The notes beneath the pieces are model-generated. The model searched no databases. It was not told where the DNA came from and worked only from the letters and a program-made list of their open reading frames with translations. A DNA stretch of 64,000 nucleotides from Brevibacillus reuszeri. GTDB lineage: Bacteria; Bacillota; Bacilli; Brevibacillales; Brevibacillaceae. The position numbers and the translations under genes were made by a program. The stretch covers positions 1,182,547 through 1,246,546 of the forward strand of contig NZ_LGIQ01000009.1 of the NCBI RefSeq assembly GCF_001187725.1, read 5' to 3'. Shown here in pieces: positions 33,833 to 42,401 of this stretch (position 1 is its first letter; every line of letters begins with the position of its first letter).

Positions 33833-34140
33833 AAATCTTACGAAACACGCATACTTGAACAACGATGACGAAGAAAAGCTGTGTACATGGAAACCCTCAG
33901 AGAGCCGATGGTCGCTGCGAATCGGTGGTTCCACTCGCAGATAAGCACTTCCGAGTTGTTGCGTCGAACAGGCACTAATCTTGTCCAGTAGACGCGAACG
34001 GTAGATCCGTTATCTCTTCAGGTCATGTACCTGCCAAGGCTCTTCTTTGAGAGAAGAAGGGCGAATGAGGGTGGCACCGCGAAGCAAGCCTCTCGTCCCT
34101 CACTGTTCTGTAATAGGAGCAGTGTGAGAACGGGAGGTTT
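33833..34140 (+). promoter_or_regulatory. T-box leader, probably serine-specific
   Basis: Senses uncharged tRNA and lets transcription proceed when the amino acid is short. Visible parts: stem I apical region AGAGAGCCGATGG and partner CGAATCGG (about 33900-33927), candidate specifier TCC (Ser) at about 33950 in CACTTCCGAG, stem III AACGG/CCGTT, T-box AGGGTGGCACCGCG (34069-34082), and a terminator CCTCTCG...CGGGAGG with seven T (34089-34145). Serine fits the downstream genes. The specifier frame is inferred; TTC (Phe) is the overlapping reading. Confidence 0.88.
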
Positions 34141-34171
34141 TTTTGTTATATAACTAGGAGGAGAGAAAGCT

Positions 34172-35326
34172 ATGTTTACTGACAAATTGATTTTGAGAAT
34201 TCCTGGCCCCACCCCTATTCCACCTCGCGTTCAGCAGGCAATGAACCAACCTATGATTGGTCACCGCAGCGGCAAGTTCTCTGCTCTGTTTGCTCGCACT
34301 GCTGAACGTCTGAAGCCTTACTTCGGAACGACACAAGATGTGTATATTCTCGCCGGCAGCGGAACAAGTGCTCTGGAAATGGGCGTAGTAAACACCCTGC
34401 AGCCAGGTGATGAAGCTGCTATCCTCGTCAGTGGTGCTTTCGGTGAACGCTTCGCGAAAATCTGTGAGCGTTACGGGATTGTAGCCCATCGCCTGGAGGT
34501 TGCTTGGGGAGAGGCTGTCACTCCTGAATTGCTCGAAGCTTTCCTCAAGGAAAAACCGCAAGTAAAGGCTGTCTTTGCTACCTACTGCGAAACCTCTACC
34601 GGTGTCCAAAACCCAATCGCAGAATTAGCTCAAGTCATCCGCAAGCAATCCGATGCTCTTTTCATCGTGGATGCGGTTAGCTGCCTGGGTGCAGTGGCTT
34701 GCGAAATGGACGCATGGGGCGTAGATATCGTGGTAACAGGCTCGCAAAAAGCGTTCATGCTCCCTACTGGCCTCGCTTTCCTCGCTGCAAGTGAGCGTGC
34801 CTGGAAAGTGATTGAACAAAATAAATCGCTGGCATTCTATCTCGATCTCAAAGCGTACCGCAAAAGCCTGGCTGATCAAACAACTCCATACACACCAGCC
34901 GTCTCGCTCATTTTTGGTCTGGCCGAAGTACTCGATATGCTGGAGGAAGAAGGATTGCCAGCTGTTATCAAACGCCATGAGCTGATGCGTGACATGACTC
35001 GCGCTGCTATGAGAGCGTTGAATGTACCTTTGATGGCTGAGGATGCCTATGGAGCTACTACCGTTACTTCATGCAATCCACAAGGCGCATTCGATGCGGA
35101 AGCGCTCCGCAAGACGCTCACCAAGCAATACAACATTACGATTGCAGGTGGCCAGCAGCATATGAAAGGAAAGATATTCCGCATCGGCCACATGGGCTAT
35201 TGCGAGCCGCTCGATGTATTGCAAGTCATTTCCGCTATTGAAATGTCGCTCCACCAAATTGGCGCTCCAGTTGAACTTGGTGCCGGTGTCAAAGCTGCTC
35301 AGGAGGTGCTCATCGCACATGTATAA
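34172..35326 (+). CDS. Class V aminotransferase, probable phosphoserine aminotransferase role
   Basis: PLP enzyme of the serine-pyruvate/alanine-glyoxylate type, 384 residues. PLP-binding Lys193 lies in TGSQKAFMLP, and Asp167 in VDAVSCLG stacks on the cofactor. It is not a classic SerC, but it overlaps serA by eight bases and sits behind a T-box, so conversion of 3-phosphohydroxypyruvate to phosphoserine is the likely job; serine-glyoxylate transamination is an alternative. AGGAGG ribosome site precedes the ATG. Confidence 0.9.
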   Translation: MFTDKLILRIPGPTPIPPRVQQAMNQPMIGHRSGKFSALFARTAERLKPYFGTTQDVYILAGSGTSALEMGVVNTLQPGDEAAILVSGAFGERFAKICERYGIVAHRLEVAWGEAVTPELLEAFLKEKPQVKAVFATYCETSTGVQNPIAELAQVIRKQSDALFIVDAVSCLGAVACEMDAWGVDIVVTGSQKAFMLPTGLAFLAASERAWKVIEQNKSLAFYLDLKAYRKSLADQTTPYTPAVSLIFGLAEVLDMLEEEGLPAVIKRHELMRDMTRAAMRALNVPLMAEDAYGATTVTSCNPQGAFDAEALRKTLTKQYNITIAGGQQHMKGKIFRIGHMGYCEPLDVLQVISAIEMSLHQIGAPVELGAGVKAAQEVLIAHV

Positions 35327-36902
35327 AGTACTGATTACGGACCCACTTAGCGAATACGGAATTCAACAACTGCTGGACGCATCGGATGTAGACGTCGTCC
35401 GCAAAACAAATCTCACCCCTGCTGAGCTGCTCGAAATTATCGGCGACTACGATGCCCTGCTCGTACGCAGCCAAACACAAGTAACAGCAGAAGTTCTACA
35501 AGCTGGTAAAAAGCTCAAGGCAGTCGGACGCGCTGGTGTCGGTGTTGATAATATTGATGTCAACGCTGCTACACAAACAGGTGTTCCTGTCATCAACGCT
35601 CCGGATGGAAACACGATCTCTACTGCAGAGCATTCGTTTGCCATGCTGATGGCAGTAGCACGCAATATTCCTCAAGCGCATAAAAAGCTCGTGGACGGCA
35701 CTTGGGACCGCAAAAGCTTTCAAGGTGTCGAACTGAACAATAAAGTGCTGGGAATCATCGGGATGGGTCGTATTGGCTCCGAAGTAGCAAAGCGCGCCAA
35801 AGCATTCGGAATGACAGTTATGGGCTTCGATCCATTCATGACCGAAGAGCGTGCAGAAAAAATGGGAGTGACCAACGCTACTGTTGATGAAATTAGCCGC
35901 AATGCTGACTTCATCACGGTGCATACCCCATTGACCAAAGAAACACGCTACATTATCAGCACAAAAGAGTTTGCCAAAATGAAGGATGGCGTGCGACTGA
36001 TCAACTGCGCTCGTGGTGGTATTATCGACGAGAAAGCACTGTTTGAAGCCATTACAAGCGGCAAAGTTGCAGGAGCTGCACTGGATGTATTTGAAGTCGA
36101 GCCACCAGTCGATAATCCGCTGGTCGGACTTCCACAAGTCGTAACCACTCCACACCTGGGTGCATCGACCGTTGAGGCACAAGAAAACGTGGCTGTAGAC
36201 GTATCTGAAGAGATTTTGAAGGTATTGCGTGGCGAGCCGTTCAAAAACGCAGTGAACCTACCTTCTATTCCGGCACATGTGATGGCGAAAGTTCAACCAT
36301 ACTTTACTTTGGGAGAAAAGCTCGGTCACTTCCTGGCACAGGTAACGGTTGGCTCCATCTCAGAAGTCCAAATCAAGTACAGCGGTGAACTGACTGAGGT
36401 TGATACGGCACCTCTCACTCGTACAGTGTTAAAAGGAGTTCTCTCCTTCCGTTTAGGTGAAGAAGTAAACTTCGTAAACGCGCCTCTGCTGGCAAAAGTG
36501 CGAGACATTACCGTAACGGAACAAAAAGCAGCACAAAACAAAGGCTTCACAAACCTGCTGACCGTTACCCTCAAAACCACACAGGAAACACGATCGGTTG
36601 CAGGTACTCGCTTGAATGGATATGGTGCGCGCATCGTGAAGATTGACGATTTTGCCATCGACGTAGCTCCAGAAGGCTATCTGCTCTACATCCACCACAA
36701 TGACCGTCCGGGTGTTATCGGCCGCGTTGGATCGATTCTGGGCGAAAACGGCGTAAACATCGCGACCATGCAGGTGGGCCGTCGTGACATTGGCGGCGAT
36801 GCGATCATGATGCTTTCTGTTGACAAGCCGTTGACAGCAGAGCTGCTGGATACGATGGGAGAGCTTGCTGAGGTGAAAAGCGTAACGCAAATCGAGCTCT
36901 AA
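35319..36902 (+). CDS. serA: D-3-phosphoglycerate dehydrogenase
   Basis: Oxidises 3-phosphoglycerate, first step of serine synthesis. The 527-residue protein is the long form: substrate and nucleotide domains with GMGRIG (148-153), catalytic Arg/Glu/His of NCARGGIIDE, VEPP and TPHLGAST, an intervening ASB domain (about 320-450) and a C-terminal ACT domain (about 455-527) that usually binds serine for feedback inhibition. AGGAGGTG lies ten bases before ATG 35319, inside the end of the aminotransferase gene. Expression should follow the T-box. Confidence 0.97.
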   Translation: MYKVLITDPLSEYGIQQLLDASDVDVVRKTNLTPAELLEIIGDYDALLVRSQTQVTAEVLQAGKKLKAVGRAGVGVDNIDVNAATQTGVPVINAPDGNTISTAEHSFAMLMAVARNIPQAHKKLVDGTWDRKSFQGVELNNKVLGIIGMGRIGSEVAKRAKAFGMTVMGFDPFMTEERAEKMGVTNATVDEISRNADFITVHTPLTKETRYIISTKEFAKMKDGVRLINCARGGIIDEKALFEAITSGKVAGAALDVFEVEPPVDNPLVGLPQVVTTPHLGASTVEAQENVAVDVSEEILKVLRGEPFKNAVNLPSIPAHVMAKVQPYFTLGEKLGHFLAQVTVGSISEVQIKYSGELTEVDTAPLTRTVLKGVLSFRLGEEVNFVNAPLLAKVRDITVTEQKAAQNKGFTNLLTVTLKTTQETRSVAGTRLNGYGARIVKIDDFAIDVAPEGYLLYIHHNDRPGVIGRVGSILGENGVNIATMQVGRRDIGGDAIMMLSVDKPLTAELLDTMGELAEVKSVTQIEL

Positions 36903-36927
36903 TATCGATTCATTTCCTAGCTCCTTT

Positions 36928-36959
36928 CGAAAAGACCTGGTACTATACCGGGTCTTTTC
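36928..36959 (+). terminator. Terminator after serA
   Basis: AAAAGACCTGGTA pairs with TACCGGGTCTTTT around three bases, with one mismatch. T-rich on both sides, so possibly bidirectional. Confidence 0.88.
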
Positions 36960-37027
36960 CTTTACCATACTTTTTATTATCGCTATAATTAGGACATGGC
37001 ACTTTAACGCAAGAAAGGAGTTTTACT

Positions 37028-38311
37028 GTGACCAATCAGGCTTTATTCGCTATTGGTATTTTTTTAGTTACATACGCTTTCATTATTAGTGAAAAATTGC
37101 ATCGAACGATCGTAGCCATGTCCGGTGGCATTCTAATGGTGCTATTCGGTATCGTAACGCAGGAGCAAGCGATTCATCATATTGACTTTAATACGTTAGG
37201 TCTACTCATTGGAATGATGATTCTCGTTGCTGTAACTGCGCAGACAGGTGTTTTTAAATATGTTGCGATCAAGGCAGCCAAGCTCGCCGGGGGTAAGCCT
37301 ATTCGAATCCTTGTCTACCTAAGTATTATTACGGCTGTTGCCTCTGCCTTTTTAGATAATGTCACAACGGTTTTGTTGATTGTCCCTGTGACCTTTAGCA
37401 TTGCGCGGCAGCTGCAGCTCAACCCGATTCCTTTTTTAATCAGCGAAATTATTGCGTCCAACGCAGGCGGAACTGCAACATTAATCGGAGACCCACCCAA
37501 CATTATGATTGGCAGCTCGGTTCCTGAACTGGACTTCATGGCGTTTCTGTACAACCTCAGCCCGATCATCGTTGTCATCATGGCAGCAACCATCATTTGT
37601 CTCGTGTTGATCTATCGGAAGCAGCTGGTTACCACACCCGAATTAAGCGCAAAAATCATGAAGCTGAATGAACGCGATGAGATCACAGACACGAAATTGC
37701 TGAAAAAATCATTAACGGTCATGGCTTTAACGATTATTGGTTTCATGCTCCACGGTGCCCTGCATTTGGAATCAGCAACGATCGCTTTGACCGGAGCATT
37801 CCTTCTATTGCTGCTAACAGGTGAGCACTATTTGGAGGATGCCATCAGTAAAGTAGAATGGAATACGATCTTCTTCTTTATCGGTTTGTTCGTGCTTGTT
37901 TCCGGGCTTGTGGAAACCGGTGTCATCGCCAAATTGGCGGGCGAAGCAATTCATCTGACAGGTGCTGATCCACTGAAAACCTCCCTGCTTATCCTTTGGC
38001 TCAGTGCGATCGCATCCGCTTTTGTTGATAATATTCCATTCGTTGCTACCATGATCCCTATGATCAAGGAAATGGGCGCACTCGGAATTACGAATTTGGA
38101 ACCGCTTTGGTGGAGTCTGGCACTTGGCGCTTGCCTGGGTGGGAACGGGACGCTCATTGGAGCCAGCGCAAACGTCATCGTCGCCGGCTTGGCTGCAAAG
38201 GAAGGTCATCACATTGGCTTTGTCAGCTTCATGAAAATCGCCTTTCCACTCATGATCATGTCCATTCTCATTGCACATTTGTATGTATACCTGCGCTATT
38301 TCATTTGGTAA
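37028..38311 (+). CDS. ArsB/NhaD-type ion transporter
   Basis: A 427-residue inner membrane permease with about 11 hydrophobic segments and the two inverted motifs of the IT superfamily: SAFLDNVTTVLLIVP (first half) and SAFVDNIPFVATMIP (second half), plus GGTATLIGDPPNIMIG and GNGTLIGASANVIVAG. These are found in NhaD Na+/H+ antiporters and ArsB-like exporters. The ion cannot be told from the sequence; there is no ars or nha gene nearby. GTG start with AAAGGAG seven bases upstream. Confidence 0.9.
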   Translation: MTNQALFAIGIFLVTYAFIISEKLHRTIVAMSGGILMVLFGIVTQEQAIHHIDFNTLGLLIGMMILVAVTAQTGVFKYVAIKAAKLAGGKPIRILVYLSIITAVASAFLDNVTTVLLIVPVTFSIARQLQLNPIPFLISEIIASNAGGTATLIGDPPNIMIGSSVPELDFMAFLYNLSPIIVVIMAATIICLVLIYRKQLVTTPELSAKIMKLNERDEITDTKLLKKSLTVMALTIIGFMLHGALHLESATIALTGAFLLLLLTGEHYLEDAISKVEWNTIFFFIGLFVLVSGLVETGVIAKLAGEAIHLTGADPLKTSLLILWLSAIASAFVDNIPFVATMIPMIKEMGALGITNLEPLWWSLALGACLGGNGTLIGASANVIVAGLAAKEGHHIGFVSFMKIAFPLMIMSILIAHLYVYLRYFIW

Positions 38312-38323
38312 GGAGGAAATCAC

Positions 38324-38599
38324 TTGCTCCACTATACATTTGACGAGACACTGATTGCCATCACAGAGACGAAGCAGTCCAGTGACGTTACCTTTCAGAT
38401 CGAGATTCGCTCAGAAGAGATGCGTAGTCGGCTGAAGCAGGTTCGAAGTTTTTTTGAAGACAATAAAGACTATACGGATGTGCTGTTCTACTCCCGCGAG
38501 GATGGGACATATGAAGTCATCGTACGCAACGATATGATTTCCGCATTTTTAATTCATGCCTTCCGTTTCCAATGCTTGACCTCCTTGCGATGGGCATAA
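38324..38599 (+). CDS. Small uncharacterised protein downstream of transporter
   Basis: A 91-residue soluble protein, acidic in the first half, with no recognised family and no membrane segment. TTG at 38324 has AAGGAGG seven bases upstream, and it begins 12 bases after the transporter stop, so co-transcription is clear. It may be a cytosolic partner or regulator of the transporter, though nothing in the sequence proves this. A strong terminator follows. Confidence 0.78.
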   Translation: MLHYTFDETLIAITETKQSSDVTFQIEIRSEEMRSRLKQVRSFFEDNKDYTDVLFYSREDGTYEVIVRNDMISAFLIHAFRFQCLTSLRWA

Positions 38600-38613
38600 G
38601 CAATCGGGACAAA

Positions 38614-38654
38614 CAAAAGACTCTGCCGAGAGCTTGCTCAGCAGAGTCTTTTTT
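38614..38654. terminator. Bidirectional terminator
   Basis: AAAGACTCTGC pairs with GCAGAGTCTTT around a 14-base loop, with A and T flanks. It separates the convergent small gene and HAD gene. Confidence 0.9.
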
Positions 38655-38660
38655 CTATTC

Positions 38661-39797
38661 TTATTCCAAGATAGACAAGATTTCACGAACATCGTTCAAA
38701 ATGTAATCTGCCTTTTCTTCTTCAAACTTGGCGCGTGCGTCCTGACCAGACAAACCTGTCAGTGTAGCTGCGAACTTGCAGCCAATCGAGCGTGCTGCGA
38801 GGAAATCAGCCAGTGAATCCCCCACGATCAGCACTTCTTCTCCATTTGCAATCGGCAATGCAAAGTTTACGACTTCGCTATTTGGCGTCGACAAGCCAAG
38901 CAGGCCCTTTACATAGGAGAAAGGATGTGGTTTTGACATAGGTGCGTACGCCGGATACTCTTCCTCTGCCTCAAGGACATGGGAAGCAGTCACGACACGA
39001 TTTTGATCAAACCATTCCAAAATCTGCATGTCATTGAGAGGAACATGTGTCTCAATGGTAGGACGGCCCGTCCCAATTCCAATTGTGTATCCCTTTTCTT
39101 TCAAGGTACGGAACAGCTCAACCATTTCAGCAGGTGGTACAATTGGAATTTCATCCGTTAAAAAGCCTTTTTTGCCTGGCTGCATCGTTTCACGACCGAT
39201 GGAAGCCGCAACCCGATCATCACCCAGATACCATTCCTGGAAGGTTTTTTGTACAAGCTGCCACAAATCGCTATTACGCGAGAACATTTCGGTTTTTACC
39301 CCGCAGCGCTCTTCAGCAATGACGTTCAAATACAGCAGCATTTCTGCTTTTTGCGCGGGACCTTTTGCAAAATCAGCAGTGAATGCGGCATAATCCACGT
39401 TAAAATCTGGAGCAAGGGTTGCACCCCACTCTCTGATTTGCGCTAATTGTGGGCGATCGATTTGACCTGCCAGCATGTTGGTTGCTTCGGTGCCGAGTTG
39501 TGGCTTCAGTACCTCAAGCAAACGAATCAATTGATAGGAGAATGCCAGGAAAACCATGTCCCAGTTCGAATTGATTCCACGTGATTTAATGAAGTTCAGT
39601 ACATCGTCCTGCGCAAATACTTCTGCACGAACCCGACGAATCTCTGATTCTACCGGTGCAGGTGAGAACGAGTCATTTTTCAGTCCCAGGTATTGCGGGC
39701 TGTAAAGCAGCTCCCACACAGTCAAAGCAGATGCATCAAAGTAACGTTCTTCACTAAGCATAACCCCGTCAACGTCAAAAAGGATCGTTTTGATCAT
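38661..39797 (-). CDS. HAD-superfamily hydrolase with large insert
   Basis: A 378-residue phosphatase-like protein. Motif I is DVDGV with Asp8 and Asp10, motif II GIGTGRP, and motif IV GDSLADFLAA near residue 316; the Lys of motif III is in KPHPFSYVKG. Common HAD phosphatases have about 220 residues; here a helical insert of about 180 residues between motifs I and II forms a large cap. Substrate is unknown. It is alone between a terminator and resE, with AGGAGTG before the ATG. Confidence 0.87.
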   Translation of the reverse strand: MIKTILFDVDGVMLSEERYFDASALTVWELLYSPQYLGLKNDSFSPAPVESEIRRVRAEVFAQDDVLNFIKSRGINSNWDMVFLAFSYQLIRLLEVLKPQLGTEATNMLAGQIDRPQLAQIREWGATLAPDFNVDYAAFTADFAKGPAQKAEMLLYLNVIAEERCGVKTEMFSRNSDLWQLVQKTFQEWYLGDDRVAASIGRETMQPGKKGFLTDEIPIVPPAEMVELFRTLKEKGYTIGIGTGRPTIETHVPLNDMQILEWFDQNRVVTASHVLEAEEEYPAYAPMSKPHPFSYVKGLLGLSTPNSEVVNFALPIANGEEVLIVGDSLADFLAARSIGCKFAATLTGLSGQDARAKFEEEKADYILNDVREILSILE

Positions 39798-39811
39798 TTC
39801 TCTCTACACTC

Positions 39812-41599
39812 CTATTTGTTTTTCGATTGCAACATCAGAGCAATGGTAAACGTTGTTCCCTCTCCCAATTTGCTTTGGACACTGATGGTTCCGCCATGCG
39901 CTTCCACGATATTTTTCGCAATCGCAAGACCTAAACCCGTACCGCCTAACCGACCACGCGTACGCGCTTTGTCAGCTTTGTAGAAGCGTTCAAATACAAA
40001 CGGCAGATCTTCCTGTGGAATGCCACTGCCCGTGTCGCTGATTTCTAGTAGTAAGGTTTTATCTCCGCGTGCCCGGATGATGACACTGCCCTGACTCGGA
40101 GTGTGTCTGAGCGCATTGTCAACAAGATTTGTAAGCACTTGTTCCATGCGATCAGGGTCGATATGCACATGACTATGTGTCGTAGACATTTCGAGCAGCA
40201 GATGAATGTCCCGCTCTCTCGCCAAATTCGTAAACTTGCGCTGAATACGCTCTAAATACGGACGCAGTTCAAGTGTTTCCTGGAGTAGTTCTACGTGACC
40301 GGCTTCCATGCGCGCCAGACTCAGCAGCTCATTTACAAGCTTGGTCATGCGAACTGATTCGTCATAAATAATCTTTGCCAGTTCCTTATGCTCTTCCGGT
40401 GTTGCTACGATATCATCCACAATCGCTTCACTGTAGCCTTGCAGCATGGATAACGGTGTTCGCAGCTCGTGAGAGACATTCGCTACGAAATCATTCCGCA
40501 TTTTATCCAATTTACGCTCTTGTGTGATGTCTCGCATAACCGCAACAGCACCGCGAATCTGGTTTCGGTCGTTAAGTGGTACCATAACAAGTGCCCAGAT
40601 GCGACCTTGCACTGGTATATCCTCAATCACTTCTTCTCCGGTCTGAACCTTTTGATAGAAGGAAAACAGCGGGACCTGTTCATCCGCATTCTGGTATACC
40701 CAATCGCGCAGGAAGCGCTCGGCAGGAGGATTTTTCACTGCAATTTTCCCATTTTCATCGATCAATACGACACCATCTACCATGCTGCGCAGGACACTGG
40801 CCAGCTGTTCCTTTTCCTTGGACAGGGCATCGACCAGTTGATTAAGCTTACTCGCCATCGTATTAAATGACAAAGCCAGCTCCCCCATCTCGTCAGTGGT
40901 TCTGATCGGGATTTCTGCGTGAAAATCTCCTTCTGCAATACGATGTGCCGTCTCTTTCATTTGGCGCAACGGAATCGTAATTCGCGAGGATAAAAAGAAA
41001 GCAAATACCGTCGTTGAAACAAATCCAATCACACCTACGACAAAAATTAGAAATCTGACTTCACTGACGGTATCATCAAAATCTTCAATCGCCTGGTACA
41101 TGACCACTGATCCTTGCTTTCCGGTAGATATCTCTAGCGGCACCGCAACGGCTAACAGCTGGAGATTTCCAGAGCGATCCGGGGAGCCGGCCGTATCAAT
41201 CTGCACATATAGCCTGTCCGGCGCAGGATGTTTCCCTGCCAAAGCCTGATCCAGCTTTAAGCCCGGTGCACTCAGCAATTGCTCTACCGGAATCTCTGGC
41301 AGACCCTTACCTTCACTTTTTCCAACGACTTCGCGCTTTTCATCCAAAACAATCATACCCGTATGATGCACCAGGCCAAACGTCGAAGCCATCTCCAGTG
41401 CCGTTTGCTTATCCTTGCTTGCTTCCAAGCCAGTTGACAAGCCCTCTGCAAGCTCTTGCAAATTTTTCGTTTGCCGTGCGTTATAAAAGCTGTCAAAGGA
41501 TTGCACGAGTAGCAGGCTGAATATCGTTAAGACCAGTGCGAATAGTGCAATGATGGTCATCCATAGCTTTCCAACTACGCTGCGAAAAAAGACGTCCAC
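39812..41599 (-). CDS. resE: Sensor histidine kinase ResE
   Basis: Partner of ResD; senses oxygen limitation or nitric oxide and controls respiration genes. The 595-residue protein has two membrane segments (about 13-33 and 184-204) around an extracytosolic domain, HAMP (about 205-257), PAS (about 265-360), HisKA with His377 in VSHELRTPLS, and an ATPase domain with N-box DNALRH, DTGSGIP and GGTGLGL. GTG start overlaps nothing but lies one base after the resD stop, with AGAGGTG inside resD. Confidence 0.93.
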   Translation of the reverse strand: MDVFFRSVVGKLWMTIIALFALVLTIFSLLLVQSFDSFYNARQTKNLQELAEGLSTGLEASKDKQTALEMASTFGLVHHTGMIVLDEKREVVGKSEGKGLPEIPVEQLLSAPGLKLDQALAGKHPAPDRLYVQIDTAGSPDRSGNLQLLAVAVPLEISTGKQGSVVMYQAIEDFDDTVSEVRFLIFVVGVIGFVSTTVFAFFLSSRITIPLRQMKETAHRIAEGDFHAEIPIRTTDEMGELALSFNTMASKLNQLVDALSKEKEQLASVLRSMVDGVVLIDENGKIAVKNPPAERFLRDWVYQNADEQVPLFSFYQKVQTGEEVIEDIPVQGRIWALVMVPLNDRNQIRGAVAVMRDITQERKLDKMRNDFVANVSHELRTPLSMLQGYSEAIVDDIVATPEEHKELAKIIYDESVRMTKLVNELLSLARMEAGHVELLQETLELRPYLERIQRKFTNLARERDIHLLLEMSTTHSHVHIDPDRMEQVLTNLVDNALRHTPSQGSVIIRARGDKTLLLEISDTGSGIPQEDLPFVFERFYKADKARTRGRLGGTGLGLAIAKNIVEAHGGTISVQSKLGEGTTFTIALMLQSKNK

Positions 41600-41600
41600 G

Positions 41601-42317
41601 TTATTTAGGCACCTCTAGTTTGTAACCGACACCCCATACTGTAGCGATCATGTTAGCCGCTTGAGGAGAGACGCGGTTTAGTTTTTCGCGCAAACGCTTG
41701 ATGTGTGTATCTACTGTCCGCAGATCGCCGAAAAATTCGTAGTGCCATACATCCTTCAGTAGTTCTTCGCGTGTAAACACTTTATCCGGGGAAAGCGCCA
41801 GATAGTGAAGAAGCTCGTACTCTTTTGGAGTCAGACTTACTTCTTGACCACTTGCAATCACCTTATGCGCATCGTGATCGATGGTCAGCTCCGGGAAAAC
41901 GAGTACGGAATGGCTGTTGAACGTTTCGGTTTTCAAATAGGCAGTAGCAGATGAACGGCGTAAAATCGCCTTCACTCGATACATAACCTCACGTGGGCTG
42001 AATGGCTTTACAACATAGTCGTCTACACCTGCTTCAAAGCCGTGTACACGATTCGTTTCTTCTCCTTTTGCCGTCAACATGATAATCGGTGTTGCTTTGA
42101 ATTCACGAATTCGCTGACAGACTTCAATTCCATCCATACCAGGCAGCATCAGGTCCAGCAAAATAATATCGTAGTCGCTGCCAACTGCCATTTCGACAGC
42201 CTGTTCTCCATTATCTGCCTCATCAATCAAAAAGTTTTCTCTCTCCAGGTACATCTTTAACAGTCGACGGATACGTTCTTCGTCATCGACTACGAGAATA
42301 CGTGCCAATTTTTCCAT
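41601..42317 (-). CDS. resD: Response regulator ResD
   Basis: OmpR-type transcription factor for aerobic and anaerobic respiration genes. The 238-residue protein has a receiver domain with acidic Asp11-12, phosphoacceptor Asp55 in LLDLMLPG and Lys near 107 (VVKPFSP), and a winged-helix C-terminus (LTPKEYELLHYLALSPDKVFTREELL, split recognition helix RTVDTHIKRLREKL). It follows resC after a terminator, so like B. subtilis it probably has its own promoter as well. Confidence 0.95.
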   Translation of the reverse strand: MEKLARILVVDDEERIRRLLKMYLERENFLIDEADNGEQAVEMAVGSDYDIILLDLMLPGMDGIEVCQRIREFKATPIIMLTAKGEETNRVHGFEAGVDDYVVKPFSPREVMYRVKAILRRSSATAYLKTETFNSHSVLVFPELTIDHDAHKVIASGQEVSLTPKEYELLHYLALSPDKVFTREELLKDVWHYEFFGDLRTVDTHIKRLREKLNRVSPQAANMIATVWGVGYKLEVPK

Positions 42318-42367
42318 TCTCTACACCTCTTGACTTTATGATTTCTAAATCCGATTAAAGATAGTCC

Positions 42368-42397
42368 AAAAAGCTGGCAGCAAGACCAGCTTTTTGA
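42368..42397 (-). terminator. Terminator between resC and resD
   Basis: AAAAAGCTGG (42368-42377) pairs perfectly with CCAGCTTTTT (42386-42395). It would set resABC apart from resDE, probably with read-through. Confidence 0.88.
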
Positions 42398-42401
42398 CGG
42401 G

